Below, in pieces: positions 23,088 through 29,871 of a DNA stretch of 36,734 nt; position 1 is the stretch's first letter; every line of letters begins with the position of its first letter. The translations under genes were made by a program, and so were the position numbers. The notes beneath the pieces are model-generated. The model saw nothing but the letters and a program-made list of their open reading frames with translations. It searched no databases and was not told where the DNA came from. Source of the DNA: Paenibacillus timonensis (GTDB lineage: Bacteria > Bacillota > Bacilli > Paenibacillales > Paenibacillaceae); contig NZ_JAKSXN010000054.1 of NCBI RefSeq assembly GCF_022427145.1, forward strand, positions 1 to 36,734. The letters are read 5' to 3'.

Positions 23088-24620
23088 CTAGGCTGCTTTC
23101 TTCTTTTTTCGTTTCGCTTGTCCGCTTCGCGCTGGAGTCATTTGAATCGTTGCGATCTTGTGGGTTCCACCGTGACGAATCACGACGTCTATGCCGCACG
23201 ACTTCAGGTTGGACATGACCTCGTTGATTCTTCTGCTAAGAGCGTGAGGAGCTCGCGGCCACTCTTTCGTTCTGGTGTCGATCCGCTCCCGAATTGCTAT
23301 GTTCTCAAGCACATTGAGCAGCTCTGCCACAGGACCTTCCCAGAGCGTAGTCGTTTTCATCAGAGCGATGATTGCCGAGGCGACCGGATGGGCGGATACC
23401 GCTTCTTCGCTCGCACGATTTCGGTTCCGCTTGTACGCTTTCAGGAAGGCTTCTCCGTACCCTTCTTTGATTGCCTCTGCTATGGCATATCCCCATTTTG
23501 CGAAGTCCGCCATCCGAGGGAGCGAACTAAGCTGTACGTTCGGGTAGATGGCCATGGCTTTGCTCAGGGTATCGAAAATGCCACCTAGAATGAAGGGCAT
23601 GTCTCGCTCGAATTCTTGGACAATTACGCGCTCCTCTTTGCGCTCTTCTTCGTCGATGCGATCTAGCTCAAGCATGATGCAACGATCGAGCAGGTCCGCT
23701 TTCGAGGCGACGACGTTAATGCCGTTCAAGACGACGCACCGTTTGAACGAGAGAATTGTCTCCTCGTCATCGGTGAAGAATTTTCTTGTAGAGAATCCTC
23801 CTCCCGTCGCAGCCGTGCAGAGCAGGTCACTGATCTTCGGCGTGATGGAGGACAAGTTATCGTAAACGGGCATGTAATTGTTTTGGAGCGAAAGCCCCAG
23901 GTCATGCAATCCCGTTGGCAACGAAGTCATATCACGTTGCGCTGGATCGACGATTGCGCGGGTGATTCTCGACGATGTCGATTTTGCCGCTCCTTTTTCT
24001 CCCCAAAGAATGAGAATGGGGTGAGGGATGTCGAACACGAAGCAGGAGACAATATATACAAGGTACAGCAACTTGTCGCTGTTGCTCTTGAAACGAATGT
24101 GTTTGAGCAGTCGCCACAGGTTTCCTCCGGTTTCATTCGGTACGACTTGGGGCTTCATGTTCGGTGTCCCCAAGAAGTACACCGGACTGCCTGATGTTAG
24201 ACGCCAACCGTCTTTTCCGATCTCTACGACGGAGCCCTTGCCGCTCCTACTCAGATCGTAGTAGAAGTTATCCTCGTGCTCTCCGACACGCAATTCGACG
24301 GGGTGGGTTCCACCAGAAAATGTTGCAATGGCATCGAACTGGTTGAGGGCTTGGTTCAACGCGTCCGGTGTAGGTGCCTCACCTGTTTCCTCAAAGAACA
24401 GCTTGGTCAGAAGACCTTTGAAGTTCTTGTGTTTGATCTTCATTGCTTTACTCGATTGTTCGAAATTCAAGCAGACGTAGGGCTCGCGGTTAGGGCTGGA
24501 GAAGAATTTGTTTCCTTCTTTCCCCAAACGAAGTAGTGTTTGATGCGGGCCTACCTTTGCTGCTTGCGTTGCAGGTGTTGCGGTCATCTTTTTGCGAAGT
24601 GCGTTTTGATTCGTATCCAT
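23088..24620 (-). CDS. Walker-type ATPase, Cch/primase-helicase-like
   Basis: In the 510-residue protein an N-terminal region without a recognised motif is followed by a P-loop ATPase. Walker A is GEKGAAKST (207-215), Walker B about 252-255 (MPVYDNLSS) and a polar sensor sits in CVVLNGI (295-301). The arginine-finger-like LLDRC is at 310-314. TGGGFSTRKFFTDDEE is the hallmark of the primase/helicase group found in phages, plasmids and the Cch helicases of SCC. The C-terminus is basic (RKKKKKAA). It probably drives replication of the excised circle. AAGGAGGG precedes the ATG. It lies upstream of the 40-aa gene and recombinase on the same strand. Confidence 0.78.
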   Translation of the reverse strand: MDTNQNALRKKMTATPATQAAKVGPHQTLLRLGKEGNKFFSSPNREPYVCLNFEQSSKAMKIKHKNFKGLLTKLFFEETGEAPTPDALNQALNQFDAIATFSGGTHPVELRVGEHEDNFYYDLSRSGKGSVVEIGKDGWRLTSGSPVYFLGTPNMKPQVVPNETGGNLWRLLKHIRFKSNSDKLLYLVYIVSCFVFDIPHPILILWGEKGAAKSTSSRITRAIVDPAQRDMTSLPTGLHDLGLSLQNNYMPVYDNLSSITPKISDLLCTAATGGGFSTRKFFTDDEETILSFKRCVVLNGINVVASKADLLDRCIMLELDRIDEEERKEERVIVQEFERDMPFILGGIFDTLSKAMAIYPNVQLSSLPRMADFAKWGYAIAEAIKEGYGEAFLKAYKRNRNRASEEAVSAHPVASAIIALMKTTTLWEGPVAELLNVLENIAIRERIDTRTKEWPRAPHALSRRINEVMSNLKSCGIDVVIRHGGTHKIATIQMTPARSGQAKRKKKKAA

Positions 24621-25042
24621 TTTAGAATGCCCTCCTTGGTATGTTCCCGAAGTTGCCTGGTCGACCGGGCTGCAGAGGCATTCAGGTTGTTATTGTCACT
24701 TGCGGACGGCGCCTGTCCGCTGAGCAACTGCTTACAGGTATTGATTCTACAGGGTTTTCCTTTGGCTATCACTCCGGTGGTTGGGTAGAAAAATGGAGGC
24801 GAAAAATGACGCTGAGGGCTATCCGGGAGGGGTCGCTCGCGGAAAGGTCCGACGAGAAAAACGAAGTGGGAGCTATTTTAACTAGAAGCCACTACAGAAG
24901 AATATTTGGCTGAATTCGACGAATTTCGGTGATTCGAATATTTTATTTGCGATCCCTATGATCCGGCAAGATTGCCTATCGATTAGGCATCAATTCTATA
25001 TGCTAAATAATAATATCAGTTTGTAATTGGGGAGTTTTCGCA
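24621..25042. other. AT-rich control region of the element (possible origin)
   Basis: No credible gene is seen. A 62-codon minus-strand frame (24584-24772, GTG start) overlaps the ATPase start but has a poor ribosome site. From about 24910 to 25040 the DNA is markedly AT-rich, with TGCCTA/TAGGCA arms around TCGAT (about 24976-24992) and ATTCGA-type repeats. It lies just upstream of the ATPase operon, so it could hold its promoter and a replication origin. Confidence 0.35.
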
Positions 25043-25072
25043 GAAAAAAAAGAGCCTGGGATTGCACCAGGC
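25043..25072 (-). terminator. Terminator of the two unknown element genes
   Basis: GCCTGG (25054-25059) pairs with CCAGGC (25067-25072); on the minus strand it is followed by TCTTTTTTTT. It lies about 70 bases past the stop of the gene at 25140. Confidence 0.8.
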
Positions 25073-25139
25073 AGATGGGGGCGGCAACAAAAGCGTCAGT
25101 TGCGCCCAAAGCGGCAAAGCGGAACTTACGCTTTTTTCG

Positions 25140-25613
25140 CTATTCTTGGTCAGTGGTGTCTCCCGTCTCTGTTGGGAGAAAGGGGTCACTGTACTGACAA
25201 TGGAAAGGCTCGCCCAGTTCTTTCACCCAGCGGACGGCGCTGGCTACGTCTCCGCCGTGAAAAAGAGGGGCCTCCCCGAAACTTTCGTCTTCCCAAACAA
25301 AGTCCGCCGTCTGTTGCTTCTCATCGACCGCGAGGAAGAAGTCGGAGCCGTCAACATACGGGTTGGTACCTGTTTGGGCGTCTGTGGTTCGCAGGACGAC
25401 GCGGACGCGGTGAGTCGGCTTTTGTCCAGAAAGTTGGTACTGAGGAATCTTTTCTAGAAGGTCAGAGAAAGGTTCCGCCGCGGCAAGCATGACCCAGACG
25501 TTCGTCCCGTTGCTGTCGGCAGTGACGTTTTCGTCTCGATCGAAGGTCTCTTTCAGCTTCTGGAGAACCAGTTCGTCTGCCGTCAGCTTCTTTCCGCTTG
25601 GTCTTTCAGCCAT
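25140..25613 (-). CDS. Element-borne protein of unknown function, 157 aa
   Basis: The N-terminus is acidic with Lys-rich helices (GKKLTADELVLQKLKETFDRDENV), then an alternating strand pattern (THRVRVVLRTTDAQTGTN, DFFLAVDEKQQTADFVWEDESFGEAPLF) and an acidic tail. There is no membrane segment, signal or catalytic motif I can name. It overlaps the upstream gene by 31 bp and shares its terminator, so the pair is made together. Since it sits between the recombination module and the cargo, it could be part of element maintenance or an accessory system. Function cannot be assigned. Confidence 0.65.
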   Translation of the reverse strand: MAERPSGKKLTADELVLQKLKETFDRDENVTADSNGTNVWVMLAAAEPFSDLLEKIPQYQLSGQKPTHRVRVVLRTTDAQTGTNPYVDGSDFFLAVDEKQQTADFVWEDESFGEAPLFHGGDVASAVRWVKELGEPFHCQYSDPFLPTETGDTTDQE

Positions 25614-25987
25614 TGTTCCACCTCCTCGTCGTGCGCTCCGGTCTGCGTGAAGAACGTCATCAGGTAGTCGTTGTCGTACAGCACAGCGATTTTGTATGCC
25701 CTTTGGCAGTCGCCTAAGTCCAGCGTTTCGACGTACTCGGGGCAGCTTCCCAGCAGTCCACCTCTTTCGTGGGTCAGCCCCACGTTGCCGAGGTCTCGGA
25801 CGTTGTCGCCCTCTTCAAGCAAGACTATGTAGCCGTTCTTACCTAAGCGAAATTGGCTATCCTCTTCGTCTTCCAGTTCAATCCTAAGCTTGTTGAAGAA
25901 GTCCTCGACTAGGACAAGGAGCGCCGCAGGAAGCACTCCCGCGCGACGCAAAAAGACAATGTCCTGCTCTGTTTTGATGATTCTCAT
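25583..25987 (-). CDS. Element-borne protein of unknown function, 134 aa
   Basis: The start is MRIIKTEQDIVFLRRAGVLPAALLVLVEDFFNKLRIE, then an acidic part (LEDEEDSQFRLGKNGYIVLLEEGDNVRDLGNVG) and a YKIAVLYDNDYLMTFF stretch near the end. AGGAGG lies 8 bases before the ATG, clearly supporting the start. A hairpin with a T-run precedes the ribosome site in the leader (26010-26035). It is the first of a two-gene overlapping pair. I recognise no family; the fold looks globular and soluble. Confidence 0.65.
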   Translation of the reverse strand: MRIIKTEQDIVFLRRAGVLPAALLVLVEDFFNKLRIELEDEEDSQFRLGKNGYIVLLEEGDNVRDLGNVGLTHERGGLLGSCPEYVETLDLGDCQRAYKIAVLYDNDYLMTFFTQTGAHDEEVEQWLKDQAERS

Positions 25988-26007
25988 TCTACATACCTCC
26001 TGAAAAA

Positions 26008-26034
26008 GAAAATGACCCCTCGGAAAAGGGGCCT
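26008..26034 (-). terminator. Terminator-like hairpin in leader of the unknown gene pair
   Basis: On the minus strand CCCCTT pairs with AGGGG(T) around TTCCG, followed by TCATTTTCTTTTT. It lies before the first gene of the pair, so it may shield the pair from upstream transcription or act as an attenuator. Confidence 0.35.
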
Positions 26035-26035
26035 T

Positions 26036-26050
26036 GGCTCTAGGTCACGA
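26036..26050. repeat. Inner 15-bp near-repeat, right copy
   Basis: GGCTCTAGGTCACGA differs from 21166-21180 at one base and has the same orientation. It separates the recombination and unknown-gene block from the reductase-MerR cargo. Confidence 0.45.
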
Positions 26051-26115
26051 ATATGATATATGTACCAAAAATTGCTTGAACCGGTTTTAACGGGCAGCAT
26101 AGTTTAACTTATCAC

Positions 26116-26146
26116 TTGACTTGGAGTTAACTCCAGGGGGTAGACT
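26116..26146 (+). promoter_or_regulatory. MerR-type promoter of the aldo/keto reductase gene
   Basis: The -35 TTGACT (26116-26121) and -10 TAGACT (26141-26146) are 19 bp apart, the over-long spacing that MerR-family activators correct by twisting DNA. The spacer holds the perfect palindrome TGGAGTTAACTCCA (26122-26135). The merR-like gene lies just downstream of the reductase. Confidence 0.8.
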
Positions 26147-26183
26147 ATCTCTTAGAACCGTTTGAAGGCGAGGAAGCGATGAG

Positions 26184-27164
26184 ATGGAATATGTGAAACT
26201 AGGGAAGACAGGCTTGGATGTGTCTCGACTTTGTCTTGGCTGTATGAGCTTTGGCGTAGCGGATCGGTGGATTCATCCATGGGTACTTGATGAAGAACGT
26301 AGTCGCCCAATCATAAAGAAAGCTCTGGAGCTAGGCATCAATTTTTTTGATACGGCGAATGTATATTCAGACGGCACGAGCGAAGAGATTATAGGTCGCG
26401 CTTTAAAGGATTTTGCCAATAGAGATGAAATTGTCCTTGCGACCAAAGTGCATTTTCGTATGCACCAAGGCCCCAATGGTGAGGGCCTGTCTCGAAAAGC
26501 GATTATGAGTGAGATCGATAAGAGCTTGAAAAGGCTGGGAACCGATTATATTGACCTTTATCAAATCCATCGCTGGGATTACAATACTCCCATTGAAGAA
26601 ACGATGGAGGCATTGCATGACGTTGTGAAGTCTGGGAAGGCCAGATACATCGGAGCTTCTGCTATGTACGCATGGCAGTTCCTGAAGGCATTGCATGTAG
26701 CCGAAAAAAATGGGTGGACCCGATTTGTGTCGATGCAGAATCATTCAAACCTTATTTACCGTGAAGAGGAAAGGGAGATGTTGCCTCTTTGTAAGGAAGA
26801 AAGGATCGGTGTGATTCCTTACAGCCCGCTCGCCTCAGGAAGATTGACGCGTAATTGGTCGGAAACAACTCATCGTTCCGAAACCGATCAAGTTCAGAAA
26901 TCTAAGTACGATGCTACTGCAAATTCGGATCGATTGATTGTGGAGCGAGTTGCAGCGATCGCAGAAAAGCGAGGCGTTCCTCGTGCTCATATCGCAATCG
27001 CTTGGTTGTTGCAGAAAGAACCCGTAACAGCCCCCATTATCGGTGCTACGAAAATGTCTCATCTCGAAGATGCGGTAGCTGCTCTTACGATTACATTAAC
27101 ACCGGAAGAAATTGCGTCGCTGGAGGAGCCTTATGTTCCCCATCGGGTAGTAGGTGCAGTTTAA
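26184..27164 (+). CDS. Aldo/keto reductase
   Basis: The 326-residue NADPH-dependent oxidoreductase has the TIM-barrel family's tetrad visible: Asp56 and Tyr61 (FFDTANVYSDG), Lys88 (ATKVHF) and His129 (YQIHRWD). MEYVKLGKTGLDVSRLCLGCMSFG is the usual opening. It belongs with the YhdN/YqkF-like group acting on aldehydes and ketones. The promoter has a MerR-type 19-bp spacer, and a MerR regulator follows within 80 bases. The pair is thus likely an aldehyde- or electrophile-response unit carried as cargo of the element. Confidence 0.93.
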   Translation: MEYVKLGKTGLDVSRLCLGCMSFGVADRWIHPWVLDEERSRPIIKKALELGINFFDTANVYSDGTSEEIIGRALKDFANRDEIVLATKVHFRMHQGPNGEGLSRKAIMSEIDKSLKRLGTDYIDLYQIHRWDYNTPIEETMEALHDVVKSGKARYIGASAMYAWQFLKALHVAEKNGWTRFVSMQNHSNLIYREEEREMLPLCKEERIGVIPYSPLASGRLTRNWSETTHRSETDQVQKSKYDATANSDRLIVERVAAIAEKRGVPRAHIAIAWLLQKEPVTAPIIGATKMSHLEDAVAALTITLTPEEIASLEEPYVPHRVVGAV

Positions 27165-27176
27165 TATAAGGAAACG

Positions 27177-27219
27177 ACAAGAACGCCTTGTCCATTTAAT
27201 TGGGGGCGTTCTTGTTCTT
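27177..27219 (+). terminator. Terminator between reductase and MerR genes
   Basis: ACAAGAACGCC (27177-27187) pairs perfectly with 27205-27215, followed by TCTT. As merR lies 22 bases further on with no clear promoter, partial read-through probably makes the regulator at a lower level. Confidence 0.7.
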
Positions 27220-27240
27220 AAATCAGGAGATGAAGTATAC

Positions 27241-27609
27241 ATGTTGATTGCAGAAGTAAGTGAAAAATATGATTTGTCACAAGACACACTTCGCTATTAT
27301 GAACGTATCGGACTTATCCCTCGGGTAAACCGCAACAAAAGTGGAATAAGGGACTATACGGAAGAGGATTGCAGGTGGGTAGAGTACATCAAATGTATGC
27401 GCGGTGTTGGACTTCCCGTCGAAACTTTGATCGAGTATGTGGAGTTATACAAGCAGGGTGATGACACAGTGGAAGCTCGAAAAAAACTCCTGGTTGACCA
27501 GCGTAATCAACTGGCCAAAAAAATGGAAGAGATGAAGAGAGTGCTCGATCGAATGGATGACAAAATTGCAAGATATGAACAGACAATAGTGGAAAAAGAA
27601 AAATATTGA
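27241..27609 (+). CDS. MerR family regulator (AdhR-like)
   Basis: The 122-residue regulator starts MLIAEVSEKYDLSQDTLRYYERIGLIP, the winged-helix head of MerR proteins, and ends in a coiled-coil dimer helix (NQLAKKMEEMKRVLDRMDDKIARYEQ). It lacks a metal-binding cysteine set, so it fits the AdhR/NmlR-type group that responds to aldehydes and electrophiles. CAGGAGATG precedes the ATG; the open frame reaching back to 27154 runs through a terminator and is not used. It should activate the promoter at 26116-26146. Confidence 0.88.
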   Translation: MLIAEVSEKYDLSQDTLRYYERIGLIPRVNRNKSGIRDYTEEDCRWVEYIKCMRGVGLPVETLIEYVELYKQGDDTVEARKKLLVDQRNQLAKKMEEMKRVLDRMDDKIARYEQTIVEKEKY

Positions 27610-27681
27610 CTGTTCCAGAAAACATAAAAATGATTCAATGAACTATCGGGTGACGATAGTTGAACAAAGCGAGAAAAAAGA

Positions 27682-27703
27682 AGGGCCACAAAAGGATGGC
27701 CCT
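27682..27703 (-). terminator. Hairpin at the right end of the element
   Basis: AGGGCCA pairs with TGGCCCT around an 8-base loop. On the minus strand TTCTTTTTT follows, so it could stop transcription entering from the right; on the plus strand it may end merR. Confidence 0.55.
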
Positions 27704-27727
27704 AAAACTTGCCGTTACAGACAACGC

Positions 27728-27748
27728 GGAGAACCGTATCATAAATAA
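27728..27748 (+). repeat. attR: right copy of the element's direct repeat
   Basis: This is an exact 21-bp copy of the end of rlmH, without an rlmH coding frame before it. Similarity continues outward as in attL (CG, mismatch, core, mismatch, GGC). Confidence 0.85.
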
Positions 27749-27756
27749 CGGCGCAA

Positions 27757-27784
27757 AAAAGGGAGTGTGCGGACACTCCCTTTT
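27757..27784. terminator. Displaced rlmH terminator (bidirectional)
   Basis: AAAAGGGAGTGT (27757-27768) pairs perfectly with ACACTCCCTTTT (27773-27784) around GCGG. It lies 9 bases past attR, the distance expected for the rlmH terminator before insertion. It also ends the convergent minus-strand gene at 27831. Confidence 0.8.
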
Positions 27785-27830
27785 GAGGTAATATTGTCTA
27801 TTATCAAATGTCTCAAATCACATAGACCAC

Positions 27831-28301
27831 TTAATTTACCGTCTTATTGACAAAATCAATCTCAGTTCGGATCCCTTTATGGGCATCATTCCACAGCCCC
27901 TTTGTGAGGCGAATGCGCAGCAGGCATGTGTTAGGGTCTTCGTCATTATTGGCTTCGTAATACCATTCGGCAAATATTTTGCGCAGCTTTGTCATCATCT
28001 CCGCGTTTTTCTCGTCACACACCCAGCCCAGGTTTTCAGCGATCCCATCGGCTGTAAAGTTTTCGACGATGATACAAACAGCGACTTCCGGGGTTTGGGC
28101 GATCTGCTGCATCTTGTTTAAAGTTGCGTAGGTGACGGTGTAGAACGCGCCGTCCTCATAATAGGCGTCCACAATACGGGCGGCGGGGCGGCTTTTGCCT
28201 TCGGCCCCCGGCTCCAGCGCGATAGTGGACAGAGAGATCAGGCCATCCTTGTTACCCACTTGCTCTTCCAGCAGTTTCATGGCTTCGTCGTACTTGCTCA
28301 T
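27831..28301 (-). CDS. Pyridoxamine 5'-phosphate oxidase-like (FMN-binding) protein
   Basis: The 156-residue protein resembles the general-stress FMN-binding split-barrel group. Text such as LISLSTIALEPGAEGKSRPAARIVDAYYEDGAFYTVTYATLNKMQQIAQTPEVAVCI is the usual strand layout of the family. Likely flavin-linked, exact role unknown. I use the ATG at 28301 (MSKYDEAMKLLEEQ) because AGGGGGT lies before it; the open frame reaches back 10 codons. The last codons and the 3' flank recur in part at 31170-31212. Confidence 0.75.
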   Translation of the reverse strand: MSKYDEAMKLLEEQVGNKDGLISLSTIALEPGAEGKSRPAARIVDAYYEDGAFYTVTYATLNKMQQIAQTPEVAVCIIVENFTADGIAENLGWVCDEKNAEMMTKLRKIFAEWYYEANNDEDPNTCLLRIRLTKGLWNDAHKGIRTEIDFVNKTVN

Positions 28302-28464
28302 CACATTACCCCCTAAAGTGTGGTAAGGCATACATGATTAAGCTTATCATTGTAAAATCTTAGTGCATGTGAAGAATAATACGATAAACTGCAAGAAGGC
28401 TATGTTGATTTAATGAAGGACCTCAATAATGGGGCAATAAGCGAGGAGAAAGGAGCATCATCCT

Positions 28465-28701
28465 ATGGAAGTAACTGCCCAGGAAGTAGCTGAATGGATG
28501 GTCAAGGAAATCAGGTTTACGGGGACGCTATACCAGACCGATGCGATTGAATATGTGAAGACCCAATTCGGCGAACAATTCGTATTCGTGAATGAGAATG
28601 GAAATACATCGCTGTCTAAAGAGGTGAAGAAGGCTTTCCGCAAGCTCCACGGCGGCAGAATTGCTTGGGACCGCGACGGATTCTTTTGGGCTTGGACCTG
28701 A
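28465..28701 (+). CDS. Small conserved-looking protein, 78 aa
   Basis: The sequence starts MEVTAQEVAEWMVKEIRFTGTLYQTDAIEYVKTQFG-like, then EQFVFVNENGNTSLSKEVKKAFRKLHGGRIAWDRDGFFWAWT, a compact helix-strand pattern. I have seen similar short soluble proteins in Bacillaceae labelled only as domains of unknown function. AGAAAGGAG lies upstream of the ATG. No operon partner is seen; function unknown. Confidence 0.7.
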   Translation: MEVTAQEVAEWMVKEIRFTGTLYQTDAIEYVKTQFGEQFVFVNENGNTSLSKEVKKAFRKLHGGRIAWDRDGFFWAWT

Positions 28702-28858
28702 GCCACTCGATAGCTTCAGATAGGGAAGAAGACTCTTCATCGAAGAGAGCAGCAAGACGGCACCCAATCGGATGCCGCCAGCCTGAGAAGGTTGCCCCAA
28801 AATATGCCGTTACCGTGTAAATCCAGGTCCAACCGATTGGGCCTGTTATCCATTTAGG

Positions 28859-29746
28859 CTAAATCCCCGAGAAGATTACATTCCTCAACTGAACGACCAG
28901 ACTTTTAAGTTCCTTCTCCCTCTCCAAATAGGACAGCGCGGCCTGTATCAACGGATGATTCGCTGCCTCCTTATTAACCTCCGTCTGGATGAAACGGGAA
29001 AGCTCCCTTATTTCCGAACGATGTACGGCACCGGCCGGGATCATGTTAATGGCCGTATCCATCTCCTGAAACAGTTCTGAAAGAATCTGCTCCTTCTCAC
29101 CCTGCCGGTCCTCGAATCCCCAGTTTAAATACCTCTCGAATGAAGCTTGGCTCAGCATAGATTTAGGGTCGGACGTCATCATATGCTTAACGAGCACATG
29201 GAGCTTGTCCAAGATGAACTTCGCCGTTTCCTCGAGGGATAACGACCTCTCCTCATATACAATCCAAAAGAGATATTCCTTCAGAATCGCTCGATAGATG
29301 GCAACCAAATCCCATAGGTACGGTTGAATTTCCTCGCCATATACATGCAGCAAACACTCTCTATGCCATCGGATGAGCCGGCCCCTAACCTTGTGTCTGA
29401 GCGGCTGGAACTTGGGATCCTGTTGAATAGGGAGCTCCGTAAATTCGACCAGAATATGTTTGTACTCCATAAAGTAGCGGAATCGCAAAACGATCTGCTG
29501 AACAAACTGATCTTCCGGCGATAGTCCGGGAAGACGTGTCAGCGCATCGACTTGATCAAAATAGTCGTTATGACATTGATTAAATACCTCGCTAAAGAGA
29601 TCCTCTTTGGAAGGAAAGAATTTATAGACCGATCCTTTGGAAATAGCGCAATCATCGGCAATATCCTGTATCGTCGTCGAAAGAAACCCGCGTTCCTTAA
29701 AAAGCATCGTTGCTGATTGTATGACCTCTTCCCTTGTCACATTCAT
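28859..29746 (-). CDS. TetR/AcrR family regulator, long form
   Basis: The 295-residue regulator has the N-terminal helix-turn-helix FKERGFLSTTIQDIADDCAISKGSVYKFFPSKEDLF. The C-terminal part is longer than usual (most TetR proteins have about 200 residues), as in Bacillus YerO. I choose ATG 29746 (GGGGGAGA upstream); the open frame to 29809 crosses the operator. It is divergent from the isochorismatase-like gene, and a 19-bp palindrome lies in the 125-bp gap, so it probably represses both. Confidence 0.87.
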   Translation of the reverse strand: MNVTREEVIQSATMLFKERGFLSTTIQDIADDCAISKGSVYKFFPSKEDLFSEVFNQCHNDYFDQVDALTRLPGLSPEDQFVQQIVLRFRYFMEYKHILVEFTELPIQQDPKFQPLRHKVRGRLIRWHRECLLHVYGEEIQPYLWDLVAIYRAILKEYLFWIVYEERSLSLEETAKFILDKLHVLVKHMMTSDPKSMLSQASFERYLNWGFEDRQGEKEQILSELFQEMDTAINMIPAGAVHRSEIRELSRFIQTEVNKEAANHPLIQAALSYLEREKELKSLVVQLRNVIFSGI

Positions 29747-29763
29747 AACAAAGAATCTCCCCC

Positions 29764-29792
29764 TTGACGTACTATGAATCATAGTACAAAAT
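29764..29792 (+). promoter_or_regulatory. Promoter with TetR operator upstream of the isochorismatase-like gene
   Basis: TTGACG (29764-29769), a 17-bp spacer and CAAAAT (29787-29792) form a plausible promoter. The palindrome GTACTATGA-A-TCATAGTAC (29769-29787) fills the spacer, so a bound repressor would exclude polymerase. Confidence 0.7.
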
Positions 29793-29871
29793 ATAAAACA
29801 TCGAGTCAAGTGACCGTGAGTTCACAAATGAAAACCTACAGTCAAAAAAGAAAAATAGGGAGAATGTCGGT

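Larger units (their letters stand above)
20889..27748. mobile_element. SCC-like integrative element at the 3' end of rlmH
   Basis: The element is delimited by a 21-bp exact direct repeat (20889-20909 and 27728-27748), so it adds 6,839 bp. Inside are a serine recombinase, a 40-aa gene, a Cch-like ATPase, two overlapping unknown genes and an aldo/keto reductase-MerR pair. SCC elements of staphylococci insert at the same place in the same gene, use large serine recombinases (CcrA/B/C) and carry Cch helicases. The rlmH terminator appears displaced beyond the right repeat. The extent is inferred from the repeat; an inner near-repeat (21166/26036) leaves open a nested arrangement. Confidence 0.8.

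Noticed and set aside
24584..24772. 62-aa minus-strand frame overlapping the ATPase start
   Set aside because: GTG start with CGGAG touching it and no family; cannot be separated from chance.
28380..28464. Short frame YVDLMKDLNNGAISEE upstream of the 78-aa gene
   Set aside because: It looks gene-like but is under 40 residues and overlaps the next gene's ribosome site; could be a remnant, not supported enough.
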